This document shows positions 32,179 through 41,495 of a DNA stretch of 64,000 bases, piece after piece (positions within the stretch are counted from its first letter, which is position 1; every line of letters starts with the position of its first letter). The translations under genes and the position numbers were made by a program. This stretch comes from Bernardetia sp042180575. Its GTDB lineage: Bacteria > Bacteroidota > Bacteroidia > Cytophagales > Bernardetiaceae. Where the stretch lies: the NCBI RefSeq assembly GCF_042180575.1, contig NZ_CP170094.1, positions 5,828,001 through 5,892,000 of the forward strand, in the 5' to 3' direction. Under the pieces are notes generated by a model that saw nothing but the letters and a program-made list of their open reading frames with translations, was not told the DNA's origin and ran no database searches.

Positions 32179-32620
32179 AAATTCCCCATTTTCAATACTT
32201 TTTCTGTAATCAAAGACTTCTTCTTTAACAAAAATGCTTGATTCTTTTTCAAAATCTTCTGTATAAGAAAATAAAATAGGTGCAGGACGAAGAAAATAAT
32301 AGGCTACCGAAACACTAATTAATCCAACAGCAAAAATGACGAGATAAATAGTATTTCTTTTTGTTTTCTGTGCTAATTTTTCTCTTGCTGCTTTTTCTGA
32401 CTCTTCTTGTCTTATCTTTTGGTAGAGTTTTTCTACATCTTCTGTCTCTAAAGCAGTCATTTCGGCTAATGCTTCTTTTGTAGCTTCTCTGACAGATTGG
32501 TCGTTTTGATGATTTTTTAGCTCTTCATCTTTATCAAAGACTTGTTGTTTTAGTCTTTCTAAAATTTTTTTTTTCAAGTTCTTCTTGTTCTCGTCTGTTT
32601 TTTTCTGATTGATTAGCCAT
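32179..32620 (-). pseudogene. 5' part of a membrane-anchored protein gene, cut by IS4, with A10 frame break
   Basis: The main frame encodes a charged helix (KILERLKQQVFDKDEELKNH, KLYQKIRQEESEKAAREKLA), a transmembrane helix (NTIYLVIFAVGLISVSVAYYF) and an outside segment ending RKSIENGEF. Joined to 29969-30970 through one AAATTCCCC copy the frame continues ENGEF-IYESN. The likely N-terminus MANQSEKNRREQEELEKK begins at the ATG at 32620 but in another frame; the two frames meet at ten adenines (32565-32574 as T on plus), where nine would be in frame. The alternative in-frame start at 32667 gives an unlikely hydrophobic leader. The whole is a cytoplasmic coil, one TM and an external lectin-like part. 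Confidence 0.72.
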
Positions 32621-32770
32621 AAAGTAAAATTGATTAATAATAATTTGGTAAATTTTGGTAATAACAAATTACAAAATAATTTAGAATTTATACAGGACTT
32701 TCTTAATTTAGCTATGAATAATATAACGAAATGTAATTTGCCTCTTATAATACAACCTTTCTAGTATAAC

Positions 32771-33847
32771 ATGCCTGATAAAATGATGAATTTACCCAAA
32801 ATAACAATAATAACACCTTCATTTAATCAAGGAAATTTTATCGAAGAAACTATAAACTCTATTTTATCACAAAATTATCCGAATTTAGAATATATTGTTA
32901 TGGATGGAAAAAGTACGGATAATACAGTAGAAATTATAAAAAAGTATGAAAAATATATTTCGTACTGGGAATCTTCAATAGATAAAGGACAAAGTGAAGC
33001 AATAAATAAAGGAATGCGTAAAAGCACAGGGGAAATTCTGACTTGGATTTGTAGCGATGATTTGCTTTTAGAAGATTCATTACAAACATCTGTTAATTAT
33101 TTTTTAGAAAATCCAACTATTTCACTTATTCATGGAAAAACAAAAACATTTGGAGAAGGATATGAAGACAAAATAACAGAAGGTTTTCATTCAGATTTGA
33201 GTGTTGATTATTTTACTCACATGTGTTTTCCCCAGCCTTCAAGTTTTTTTAAAAGAGAGATATTTGAAAATCAAAGTTATGTATTAAATGATACATCAAA
33301 TGAGGTTAAGAATTTGGTAGATGAGTCACTTCATTATTGTATGGATTACGATTTGCTTTTACGAACTGTTTTGAATTATGATATTTTGAAGGTAGATGAG
33401 CTTTTTTCTGCTTATCGTTTGCATCCTGCCAGCAAAACAGTGAGTGAGTGGAGCAAGTTTGAAGTAGAAAAAGACAAGGTTTTTTTGAGGTTACTCAATA
33501 CACTGAAACATGTAAAAGAAGAAGCTAAAGAGGGAATAAAGTTTTTAAAAGAATTAGGGATTGAAGTTCATGAAAACTCAGAATTAAATAAAATTTATAA
33601 TTTTGATAATCAAAAAGTCAGCAGATTGGATATAGATAAAATAATTCAAATGTTTTTGTACCGTAAAATTCCTGTTTTGTTTGAAGCTAAGGAGTATCCA
33701 ACCGTTGTTTTATATTGTGAAGTGTTGCAAAAAAAATATCCAATTTTCTATAAAAAAATGAATTTGGATTCTATGTATCAAACAAGTAAGTACAATTCTT
33801 TATCTTCTTTTGGTAAATTAGGTTGGAAGTTTAAGAAATTGATTTAA
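32771..33847 (+). CDS. Family 2 glycosyltransferase
   Basis: 358 residues. The GT-A fold is evident: ITIITPSFNQGNFIEETINSI, LEYIVMDGKSTDNTVEII (nucleotide-binding Asp), SEAINKGMRKSTGEILTWICSDD (the DxD-like SDD near residue 100) and a later MDYDLLLR. It likely transfers a sugar from a nucleotide donor in surface polysaccharide synthesis. The C-terminal 120 residues (after SKTVSEWSKFEVEK) are helical and probably bind a partner. It stands alone on the plus strand, between the IS4-cut gene and the convergent PIG-L gene. Confidence 0.92.
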   Translation: MPDKMMNLPKITIITPSFNQGNFIEETINSILSQNYPNLEYIVMDGKSTDNTVEIIKKYEKYISYWESSIDKGQSEAINKGMRKSTGEILTWICSDDLLLEDSLQTSVNYFLENPTISLIHGKTKTFGEGYEDKITEGFHSDLSVDYFTHMCFPQPSSFFKREIFENQSYVLNDTSNEVKNLVDESLHYCMDYDLLLRTVLNYDILKVDELFSAYRLHPASKTVSEWSKFEVEKDKVFLRLLNTLKHVKEEAKEGIKFLKELGIEVHENSELNKIYNFDNQKVSRLDIDKIIQMFLYRKIPVLFEAKEYPTVVLYCEVLQKKYPIFYKKMNLDSMYQTSKYNSLSSFGKLGWKFKKLI

Positions 33848-33994
33848 GTGTATTTTATCAAAATTAGACTCTAGTTATTTTTGTTGGTTTGTTATTGTTT
33901 TTGCTATTTTAGGACAGCACAAAAGAAATAAAAAAGGTTATCCATCAAAAATGAATAACCCTTTTTTAAAACAAATGATTGATTTTAATCTCAG

Positions 33995-36586
33995 TTATTT
34001 ATTCTCTTCCAAAGAAATCAAATTGACAAGCAGACGATATGCACCTGTTACACCTTCTGGAAGTTGTCTGAACCAAGAAATTCCTGTGTAAGCAAAATTT
34101 CCTTTTCCATATTTGGCAATCAAAATACTTCCTTTTTGAGCTTCTTCTCCTGTATCAAAACTACTAATTGGAGCTTCAAAATGTTCGTCCCATGTATCAG
34201 CAAAATAAAGACCTCGTTCTTGTGTCCAGTCTTCAAAATCTAAAGGAGTAATCTTGTTTGGTGTATTCAAAACTGGATGGTTGGGAAGTTCAAAAACTAC
34301 GGGTGCATTTTCTTGAGTTACTCGTTCTCTAGAAATATGAAATGGATAAACTCCAATATCATTACTTACCAAACGATGTGATGTGTTGTATTGAACAATC
34401 AAATTTCCTCCATCTTCTACATATTTATGAAGTTTTGGAAGATAAATAGCTAATTCTTCTTGAATATTAAAAGCACGAATTCCTGTCAAAACAGCATCAT
34501 AAACAGATAAATCTGTCGTTCCTAGATTTTTGGCTTCAATAATATCTACTTGATAACCAATTTGCTCCAAAGCCTTCGGAACATAATCTCCTGCTCCTAA
34601 AATATAACCAATTCGCTCACCTTTTTTCTCTAATTCGGCACGCATCAAACGAACTTTTGCATTCGGAAACATCGCTTGATAGGGGATATGGTCGTAATCA
34701 ATTTTTTCCATTGACTTAGCAAGTTCTGTGTCATTTGTTTTTCCGTCCTTTTCATACGTTAGCTCTACCAAAAACGCATTATTTTGATTTTTGGTAGGAG
34801 GAGTTACCTCAACTTCTATAATTTTGGTTTCTCCTTTTTTGGTAAATGAAAAGTCTGCTGATGAAGGAGAAGGCGTAAAATAAATCTGTTTTGCTTCTAC
34901 TGCTTGTGGACTTTGTTTTTCGGAAATAATATTTATTTTTCCAGTAACAGGATTAGAAGTATTTGAAAGCAATTCTAAACGCACTTTTTTAGGCTTATTA
35001 TCTGCAAAAATCATTACATCATCTAAGAAACGAGCTGTTACTTTTGGTACAACGAGTAAAGGAGCATATTTTTCTCCTTTTACTGGGTCAGTGTATTTGT
35101 GTTGAATCGGTAAATCAAAACTCAACTCTTGATTTTCTACTTTTAAAGTAACACTTAATTTAAGATTCGCAGGATTACTTGGTAAACCTCTTAATTCTTG
35201 ATTATCAACAGAATACATTCCTGTTGTTTGGTTTTCATTGAGCCAATATGGATTTGAATTTTTCACATTCTCTAATTGAATAGTTTTAGAAAAAGTTGTT
35301 ATTTCATTTGTTTTGAGAGTTTGACTATACGCATTAAAGTAAAAAGGTTCTACATCTGTTTTATTGTTCAGTTTTTCAGTCATCAACATTGCCGTCGTAA
35401 TCTCAACAGGCACATCAAAACGCTTGATAAAATTCAATTCCATTTTCAATGAATCTCCGTTGGCTACTTGTGAGTTTTCGGTAGTTGCTTCTGCAAAAAG
35501 TCCCCCTGTTGTAAAAATAAGCTCTGTAAGAATCTTTTTTGCATTTGCTGTAATGGCATTTTTTTCTAATTTATTTACTTCTTTATAACATTCAACAACC
35601 AACTTAAATGAGTTTTGAGGTTTTGCAGGATTATATTCTTTTTTTAATTTTTGAATTAATTCTGTAAATTTTTCACTTCCTTTTACTCTACTCCAATCTG
35701 TAATTACTCCTTTAAAAGCATTTTTTTCTGGCAAATCACCTTTCAAAATCTGTAAATATTCGGTCATTTCTCCTCTACTTCCTGCACTTCCAAAACCTTG
35801 ACTTTTATGTTGTGAACGACTTACTGCTGCAATTTCATTGTATGATTTTCCTAAAAGTGCATCATAACCACCAATTTCGATAGTCATTGTGCTGTCTTTA
35901 CTCATTTCCATTCCATTTCTTCTAAAAAACCATTCCGAAGTATTCCAAAAAATACGTTTTGCTTGCCAAACTTCTACATATTTTAGTTGTTCTGGAAATT
36001 GTTTTGGATCTGCTGCTGCATCGTAGGCTTCCATTGCAATCTGTGCTGATGCTGTATGATGTCCGTGTGTTCCTCCCAAAGTAGGTGAAAAGCGAGTAAT
36101 AATAATATCAGGTCTAAATTTGCGAATTGCCCAAACAGCATCTGCCAAAACTTGTTTTTTATCCCAAATAGTAAAGGTTTCTTCTGGTGTTTTGGAATAA
36201 CCAAAATCATTTGCACGAGAAAAAAACTGAGTTCCTCCATCGGTATTTCGTGCTGCTAAGAGTTCGTTTGTGCGAATAATTCCTAGTCCTTCTCTTACTT
36301 GTTCACCAATTAGATTTTGTCCACCATCGCCACGAGTAAGGGAAAGATAAGCTGTTCTATACCCTTTTTCTTGTGCAAAATGAGTTATTAATCGTGTATT
36401 TTCATCATCTGGATGGGCTGCAATATAAAGAATACTACCTGTGGTTTGGAGATGTTCTATTTTTTGGAGTGCTTCGCCTGCTGAAAGAGGATTGACTTGG
36501 GCAAAGATAGAAGAACTAGAAAAAAATACCGTGAAAAATAGAAAAAATGATGTTATAAAAGTTCTATAAAAAGTAATATTTGACAT
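33995..36586 (-). CDS. Secreted PIG-L/LmbE-type deacetylase with C-terminal glutamine-amidotransferase-like domain
   Basis: 863 residues with a signal peptide (FITSFFLFFTVFFSSSSIFAQ). Residues about 45-300 form the PIG-L deacetylase: LYIAAHPDDENTRLITHF (AHPDDE zinc and catalytic motif), LTRGDGGQNLIG, TRFSPTLGGTHGHHTASAQI (third zinc His in HGHH). The family removes N-acetyl groups from GlcNAc-type sugars. The middle (about 380-640) has beta-sandwich strands; the end (ERIGYILGAGDYVPKALEQI, SVYDAVLTGIRAFN, YVEDGGNLIVQYN) is a class-I-amidotransferase-like Rossmann domain without an obvious catalytic Cys. Export suggests action on extracellular glycans. Confidence 0.9.
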   Translation of the reverse strand: MSNITFYRTFITSFFLFFTVFFSSSSIFAQVNPLSAGEALQKIEHLQTTGSILYIAAHPDDENTRLITHFAQEKGYRTAYLSLTRGDGGQNLIGEQVREGLGIIRTNELLAARNTDGGTQFFSRANDFGYSKTPEETFTIWDKKQVLADAVWAIRKFRPDIIITRFSPTLGGTHGHHTASAQIAMEAYDAAADPKQFPEQLKYVEVWQAKRIFWNTSEWFFRRNGMEMSKDSTMTIEIGGYDALLGKSYNEIAAVSRSQHKSQGFGSAGSRGEMTEYLQILKGDLPEKNAFKGVITDWSRVKGSEKFTELIQKLKKEYNPAKPQNSFKLVVECYKEVNKLEKNAITANAKKILTELIFTTGGLFAEATTENSQVANGDSLKMELNFIKRFDVPVEITTAMLMTEKLNNKTDVEPFYFNAYSQTLKTNEITTFSKTIQLENVKNSNPYWLNENQTTGMYSVDNQELRGLPSNPANLKLSVTLKVENQELSFDLPIQHKYTDPVKGEKYAPLLVVPKVTARFLDDVMIFADNKPKKVRLELLSNTSNPVTGKINIISEKQSPQAVEAKQIYFTPSPSSADFSFTKKGETKIIEVEVTPPTKNQNNAFLVELTYEKDGKTNDTELAKSMEKIDYDHIPYQAMFPNAKVRLMRAELEKKGERIGYILGAGDYVPKALEQIGYQVDIIEAKNLGTTDLSVYDAVLTGIRAFNIQEELAIYLPKLHKYVEDGGNLIVQYNTSHRLVSNDIGVYPFHISRERVTQENAPVVFELPNHPVLNTPNKITPLDFEDWTQERGLYFADTWDEHFEAPISSFDTGEEAQKGSILIAKYGKGNFAYTGISWFRQLPEGVTGAYRLLVNLISLEENK

Positions 36587-36745
36587 ATATCTTAGTTAAA
36601 ATAAATTGGGTTTGAATTGTAAAGGTTTTTACAAAGAAAGTGAGTTTTGAAGAAAGAGTATTGATAAGTTACTTATTTTAAGATTCTTTAGGAACAATTA
36701 CTTTTATGTATTTTATCAAAAAAAAGCATATTTTTCTCAAAAATA

Positions 36746-36787
36746 TTTCACACCTCAAATCCTTTACGTTCTGCACTTCTATATTTG
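36746..36787 (+). promoter_or_regulatory. Promoter block of duplicate gene copy 2
   Basis: CACACCTCAAATCC, TTTACGTTCTGC (36763-36774), 5 nt, TATATTTG (36780-36787). The first 27 bases equal the copy-1 block. The motif and 5-nt spacing are the same in all three occurrences in the window. Confidence 0.6.
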
Positions 36788-36867
36788 TAGTATAGAAAGA
36801 GGATAAAGACAGACAATTCTCTTTTCTCTTAACTACAAAATCTTATCAATATTAACTATTTAGAAGT

Positions 36868-37161
36868 ATGAGCAAGCTACAAAGAATCGCAAAAGCCATC
36901 GAACGTGAAGCAGACTATCGCAAAGAACGTGTACTTTTATTTTGGAAGAAGAAATATAAAAATATGTGTATTGGAGTTACAGCTAATCCAGTAGCTACAA
37001 AAAGAGAACTTGGAAAACCAAAAACGTGGATTTGTTGGGAAGCGACAACAGAAGAAGAAGCACAAAAAATAGCTGATTATTTTGCTAAAAAAGGAATGCA
37101 ATGGAAATATAAAGAACCTGCTCAATCAGTTTGGAAATCATTGTATGTGTATGTAGTCTAA
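36868..37161 (+). CDS. Small conserved-type protein, inverted duplicate copy 2
   Basis: 97 residues, 95 identical to the product of 22372-22665. Differences are AQSVWKSLYVYVV here against AQTVWESLYVYVV. The coding sequences are also nearly identical at the DNA level, while the downstream flanks differ, and the leader between promoter block and ATG is partly conserved (both contain CTTAACTACAAAA and CTATTTAGAAGT before ATG). No known domain. The two copies face each other across 14 kb (copy 1 minus, copy 2 plus), so recombination between them would invert the segment. Confidence 0.85.
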   Translation: MSKLQRIAKAIEREADYRKERVLLFWKKKYKNMCIGVTANPVATKRELGKPKTWICWEATTEEEAQKIADYFAKKGMQWKYKEPAQSVWKSLYVYVV

Positions 37162-37252
37162 ATAGAATTTTAGAATTATTTTTCTTTTATAACTTTTTTT
37201 TATGGAATTTTGAATTTATAAATTATTTAAAATTCCATTATTAAATAGAAAA

Positions 37253-38164
37253 ATGAAATATACAAATTTGTTCTTTGCTCTTTGTAGTTTGTGTTTCCTA
37301 GGTACTATTTCCAGTATATATGCTCAAAATGCCACAAATCAACTTTCTGAATCTGACTTTGCAACTCTTATCAAAATTGCTGATTATTATTCTAATAATG
37401 TCAATTTGAAAGGTAAGAATACCATTTCAGATTTGGAAACATTTCGTACTCCAAAATTAGACCACATAGTTAGCACACTTCAAGTAGTGTCAAAGGCTGA
37501 TAAATCTATTTTTGATAAGAAATATCTTAGCAGACCTAGCAATGAAGAGTTGCAGTTGTGGTATATTATACGAGAAATTCATTATAACAATATAAATTCA
37601 ACAAAAAGAACAAATGAAGAAGTTGCTAAAGAAGTTTTAAATAAAGAAATAGATGATAGATGGCTTTTAGATAATTATTATTATCGTTTGAGTGGTGGAA
37701 TTAGTTTTCTATCTAATACAGCTAATTTGAAAAAAATAAATATAAATCTTGATGAGTATGGATTAAGAAACAAAACTGAAAAAGCAATTTTATATTTTGG
37801 AATCATGCAACCTCTTCTTACTCGCTTTTCTGTATTATCATTTGTAAAGAACTATGATAAAGTAAACTATTTTGCTAAACGTTTGCCTACAATAAATGGT
37901 AAACCTTATTATTATTATACTGATTTTGATTATGAAGATTTTGATTGGATTGGTCATGAAAAAGTAGAATCATATAACACTCGTCATCTAGGTACTATTT
38001 ATTCTGCGACAATGAGCTATATGAATGCTTTGTTAGACAGCAAAAAAGAAAAGCAACTAAAAGAAATATATGCTAATTCAATTTTTGTACAACCAAATTA
38101 TTTCAAGTATGCTTCTTTTACAGATGATTTGAATCAAATGTATAAATCTTATAAAGGTAAATAA
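37253..38164 (+). CDS. Secreted protein of unknown function
   Basis: 303 residues with a signal peptide (FALCSLCFLGTISSIYAQ). The mature part is mostly helical with many Asn and Tyr (LWYIIREIHYNNINST, YYYYTDFDYEDFDWIGHEKV). No cysteine motif, no sorting domain, no repeats. I do not recognise the family. It begins 91 bp after duplicate copy 2 on the same strand and could be cotranscribed with it. Confidence 0.75.
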   Translation: MKYTNLFFALCSLCFLGTISSIYAQNATNQLSESDFATLIKIADYYSNNVNLKGKNTISDLETFRTPKLDHIVSTLQVVSKADKSIFDKKYLSRPSNEELQLWYIIREIHYNNINSTKRTNEEVAKEVLNKEIDDRWLLDNYYYRLSGGISFLSNTANLKKININLDEYGLRNKTEKAILYFGIMQPLLTRFSVLSFVKNYDKVNYFAKRLPTINGKPYYYYTDFDYEDFDWIGHEKVESYNTRHLGTIYSATMSYMNALLDSKKEKQLKEIYANSIFVQPNYFKYASFTDDLNQMYKSYKGK

Positions 38165-38166
38165 TT

Positions 38167-38230
38167 TAACAAAACCTGTCTGACAGTTTAAATTTCCATT
38201 TTCTAATTCTTTTTTAGATATGTTTTATTG
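38167..38230. repeat. Degenerate MITE copy related to the 60.3-kb element
   Basis: AACAAAACCTGTCTGACAG and the following TTTAAATTTCCATTTTCTAA to TTTTATT match the minus strand of 60331-60411 almost base for base, except that the 60-kb copy carries an extra 20 bp holding the hairpin GACACCT-CAA-AGGTGTC. The outer inverted repeats are not clear here, though TTATTGTCTAATTA resembles the IS630 end. Confidence 0.6.
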
Positions 38231-38260
38231 TCTAATTATAAATCTCAAAAACCTACCTTT

Positions 38261-38281
38261 GCTTGTGTCCTCACGAGCGAC
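38261..38281. repeat. REP-like element, family B
   Basis: GCTTGTG-TCCT-CACGAGC, 7-bp stem with one G-T pair, then GAC. Loop TCCT is the complement of AGGA. A GTG inside it can be read as a start codon of the ABC ATPase frame, which I reject in favour of the ATG at 38290. Confidence 0.65.
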
Positions 38282-38289
38282 ATATACAA

Positions 38290-39375
38290 ATGCTCAAAAC
38301 TCAAAACCTAACCATTGGTTATCCTTCCAAAATCATTTTAGAAAATCTCAACCTACATTTAGAAAAGGGAAAACTAACAGCTCTTTTAGGAGTAAATGGG
38401 GCAGGAAAATCAACGCTTTTACGAACGATTGCAGGTGTACAAAAACCAATAGCAGGAAATGTTTTTTTGAATAATAACAAATCCCAAAAATTAGTCCAAC
38501 AGTCCATTCAAAAACTCTCCAAAAAAGAAATTGCCAAAAAAATAAGTTTGGTTTTGACAGAACAAGCAGCTACTACACGTTTGACAGTCAAAGAATTGAT
38601 TGCTCTAGGGCGTTATCCTCATACTTCTTGGAATGGAAATTTTGATAAAGAAGACCAAAAAATGATTGACTGGGCGATAGAAGCTGTTGGAATGAATGAT
38701 TATGCAGATATTCCGATAGGAGAATTGAGTGATGGACTTCGTCAAAAAACAATGATTGGACGTGCGCTGGCACAAGAAGGAGATATTTTGCTTTTAGATG
38801 AACCTACGGCACATCTGGATTTGGTAAATCGTAGTGAAGTGATGTTGCTTTTATCTCAGATTGCAACAGAGTTTAATAAAGCAATTTTGGTTTCGACACA
38901 CGAGTTAGACCTTATTTTACAGATTGCTCACAAATTATGGCTTATTTCGTCTTCTGATAAAGATAAATTAAATCAAAAAGGAAAGCTACAAAATCGAAAA
39001 TTACTTGTAGGCTTGGCAGAAGAACTGGTTTTGAATGGAGAACTGGCAAACGCTTTTGTGCGTCCTCCTCTTTATTTTGATAGAGAAAAAGGAAATTTCA
39101 AGATTCAGAATAAAGAACACAAAATTACTTTCTTTATAGAGGGAGATACAATTGGAACATATTGGACAAAACTAGCCTTAGAAAAGCGAGGAATTTATTC
39201 AGAAATTATTGAGGTTAATTTTAAAGAAATTGAAAATAATTTGATTGTCAAAGTAAAAAGGCAAAGCGAAAATTCTTGGCAATGGTTTTTTGAAGGGAGA
39301 AAGTTTGAGGATTTGGAGAAACTTTTGACGTTTATATTTACTCAAAAAGATATTTTTGAAATTAATGTAGGTTAG
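38290..39375 (+). CDS. ABC transporter ATP-binding protein, iron-siderophore/haem importer type
   Basis: 361 residues from the ATG at 38290. Walker A GVNGAGKST, the Q-loop stretch ISLVLTEQ, signature LSDGLRQKTMIGRALAQ, Walker B DILLLDEPTAHLD and H-loop STHELDLIL. The spacing and the GRYPHTSW stretch match the FecE/FhuC/BtuD group that powers type II importers of iron chelates, haem or cobalamin. Unusual is a C-terminal extension of about 100 residues (PPLYFDREKGNFKIQNKEHK, ITFFIEGDTIGTYWTKLALEK) not present in FecE. No permease or binding protein gene is adjacent. Confidence 0.88.
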   Translation: MLKTQNLTIGYPSKIILENLNLHLEKGKLTALLGVNGAGKSTLLRTIAGVQKPIAGNVFLNNNKSQKLVQQSIQKLSKKEIAKKISLVLTEQAATTRLTVKELIALGRYPHTSWNGNFDKEDQKMIDWAIEAVGMNDYADIPIGELSDGLRQKTMIGRALAQEGDILLLDEPTAHLDLVNRSEVMLLLSQIATEFNKAILVSTHELDLILQIAHKLWLISSSDKDKLNQKGKLQNRKLLVGLAEELVLNGELANAFVRPPLYFDREKGNFKIQNKEHKITFFIEGDTIGTYWTKLALEKRGIYSEIIEVNFKEIENNLIVKVKRQSENSWQWFFEGRKFEDLEKLLTFIFTQKDIFEINVG

Positions 39376-39658
39376 AAAGTAAATCAAAGAAAGCTAAAAT
39401 AAAGGTTAGAAAGCTGGCTATTAAACAGAAAAGACCTATTCTATCCCAAACTATATAATTTTGAGTAGCTCTAGAACTAATTACGTAATTAATTGTGGAG
39501 ATTGTGAAAAGAATCCAACTCAAACCAAACATTCCCCATTTTGAAAAAATTAAGGTAATACACCCAGTTATTAAACAAGCTAGATTTACTAATAAAATAG
39601 CACTCCAGTCATCTTCTTTTTTTTTACTATTCATTTTTTTTGCCAAATTAAAAAACAT
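39362..39658 (-). CDS. Small membrane protein, three helices, unknown
   Basis: 98 residues, convergent with the ABC ATPase gene and overlapping its end by 14 bp. Three hydrophobic helices (SAILLVNLACLITGCITLIF, LSWILFTISTINYVIS, IGLFCLIASFLTFILAFF) behind a basic start (MNSKKKEDDW, second Met at residue 9 also possible). No family recognised. A hairpin (39666-39685) follows rpoN just upstream. Confidence 0.6.
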   Translation of the reverse strand: MFFNLAKKMNSKKKEDDWSAILLVNLACLITGCITLIFSKWGMFGLSWILFTISTINYVISSRATQNYIVWDRIGLFCLIASFLTFILAFFDLLSNLH

Positions 39659-39665
39659 AAAAAAA

Positions 39666-39689
39666 GGAAAAGGCTCGCCTTTTCCCTAC
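39666..39689 (-). terminator. Terminator of rpoN with GTAG foot
   Basis: On the minus strand GTAG, then GGAAAAGGC-GA-GCCTTTTCC (perfect 9-bp stem), then TTTTTTT. It starts 23 bp after the rpoN stop codon. Its GTAG foot is shared with the REP-like hairpins at 24740 and 42557. Confidence 0.85.
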
Positions 39690-39712
39690 ATAAATCAATA
39701 TTGTATATATTT

Positions 39713-41227
39713 CTAAACCTCTTTTCTAAGTCTAGCAACTGGAATATTCAGTTGTTCTCTATATTTGGCAACTGTTCTTCTAGCAATTTGATAGCCTCTG
39801 GCACGAAGTAATTTTTCTAATTTATCATCTGAATAAGGTTTGCGTTTGCTTTCGTCTTCGATGAGTCCTTTCAAAATAGCTTTCACTTCTTTGCTACTTA
39901 CATCTTCCCCTGAGTCGGTCTGAATACTTTCTGAAAAGAAATATTTTAAAGGAAAAACTCCAAAATCTGTCTGAACAGCTTTACTATTTGCAACCCTAGA
40001 AACGGTCGAAATATCCATTCCTATTTCATTGGCAATATCCTTCAAAATCATAGGGCGAAGTTTTGAATCTTCTCCTTCCAAAAAGAACTCTCTTTGATAT
40101 TCCATAATAGCACTCATCGTTTTGAGTAGTGTTTGTTGACGTTGTTTGATGGCATCAATAAACCATTTTGCAGCATCTAGCTTTTGTTTTACGAAAGAAA
40201 CCTCTTGTTTTAGCTTTTTATCTTTTTTATCACTTTTGTCATAACTTTCCAACATATTTGTATAATTTCTACTAATATGAAGTTGAGGGGCATTTCTAGA
40301 ATTGAGTGAAAGTTCTAAGTCGCCACTATTATATTTTATAGTAAAATCTGGAATTACATATTGTACTTTTACCATTCCCGAACCCGAACCACCTGGTTTT
40401 GGATTTAATTTTAAAATAACTCCCATTGCAGCTCTTAATTCATCTTCTGAAAGATTGAGTTTGCGCTGAATTTTCTTGAAATGTTTTTTCTTGAACTCTT
40501 CAAAACACATCGAAATAATATGAATGGCATCTTCTAAAATCTTGAATTCTTGTTTGTTTTCTTCTGTTAGAGGCTCATCTTCTTTCTTTACTCTTTCATG
40601 TCTTTTGAGTTGAATCAACAAACATTCTTGTAAATCTCTCGCTCCAATTCCCGCTGGGTCAAATTGTTGAACACGTCTTAATAATTTCTCTATTTCGGCT
40701 TTATCAGTTTGAATATTTTGTATAAAAGCAAGGTCATTGACTATCGCATCCAAATCTCTTCGGATATATCCATCATCATCAACGCTTCCAATGAGTTGCA
40801 TTCCAATTGTGTGCATACGCTCATCCAAACGCAGATAACCAAGCTGACGAGTAAGCTCATCGATAAGCGAAGTCATCGAAGAAATCGGCATATCTCGGTC
40901 TTCTTCTTGATAATTTCCATCACCTTGCATTTTGTAACCTGCGACATCATCTTGACTTAAATAATCATTAATATTTACATCCGAAGTCGAATCTTGAAGA
41001 GATTCTAATGACGTTTCAGAATAATCCATTTCATCATAATCATCGCTATTATCATCTTCTTTTTCCTTCTCTTTTTCTCTGCCTTCTTCCAAAGCAGGAT
41101 TACTTTCTAGTTCTTCCTCAACTCTTGAATCTAGTTCTGCTGTTGGAATTTGCAACAATTTTATAAACTGTATCTGTTGAGGTGATAATTTCTGATTAAG
41201 TGATTGTTTTACTGTTAATTTTTGCAT
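39713..41227 (-). CDS. rpoN: RNA polymerase sigma-54 factor
   Basis: 504 residues with all three regions. Region I is the Gln/Leu-rich activator-interaction part (LNQKLSPQQIQFIKLLQIPT). Region II is a long acidic linker (EKEKEDDNSDDYDEMDYSET). Region III holds the core-binding part (VQQFDPAGIGARDLQECLLI), the HTH (MILKDIANEIGMDISTVSRV) and the RpoN box ARRTVAKYRE near the C-terminus, which binds the -24 element. Sigma-54 needs an AAA+ activator; none is in the window. Single gene with its own terminator. Confidence 0.96.
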   Translation of the reverse strand: MQKLTVKQSLNQKLSPQQIQFIKLLQIPTAELDSRVEEELESNPALEEGREKEKEKEDDNSDDYDEMDYSETSLESLQDSTSDVNINDYLSQDDVAGYKMQGDGNYQEEDRDMPISSMTSLIDELTRQLGYLRLDERMHTIGMQLIGSVDDDGYIRRDLDAIVNDLAFIQNIQTDKAEIEKLLRRVQQFDPAGIGARDLQECLLIQLKRHERVKKEDEPLTEENKQEFKILEDAIHIISMCFEEFKKKHFKKIQRKLNLSEDELRAAMGVILKLNPKPGGSGSGMVKVQYVIPDFTIKYNSGDLELSLNSRNAPQLHISRNYTNMLESYDKSDKKDKKLKQEVSFVKQKLDAAKWFIDAIKQRQQTLLKTMSAIMEYQREFFLEGEDSKLRPMILKDIANEIGMDISTVSRVANSKAVQTDFGVFPLKYFFSESIQTDSGEDVSSKEVKAILKGLIEDESKRKPYSDDKLEKLLRARGYQIARRTVAKYREQLNIPVARLRKEV

Positions 41228-41495
41228 AGGGATAGAAAGTTGAAAAAGTGAGTGTGTTAAATCAAAGGATTTATAAATATTTTTTTAGTAAAATTTTCAA
41301 TACTAATTTTTTTATAGGATTGAATTTTAAGCTGTATGTCTTACTAAACGGAAAAAAAGCAAATACGTTTACATAAATTTAAAATATTTTTGAATTATTT
41401 CAAAATTGGAACGAATTTTATGGTGATTTTTTACTTTTCAAGGTGAAAATAGCCTATTTAATAGTTTTTAAATGAATAGCTAGAGTATAATTTTC

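Noticed and set aside
38263..38289. GTG start adding nine residues to the ABC ATPase
   Set aside because: The added codons lie in a REP-like hairpin; the ATG at 38290 gives the usual MLKTQNLTIGY start.
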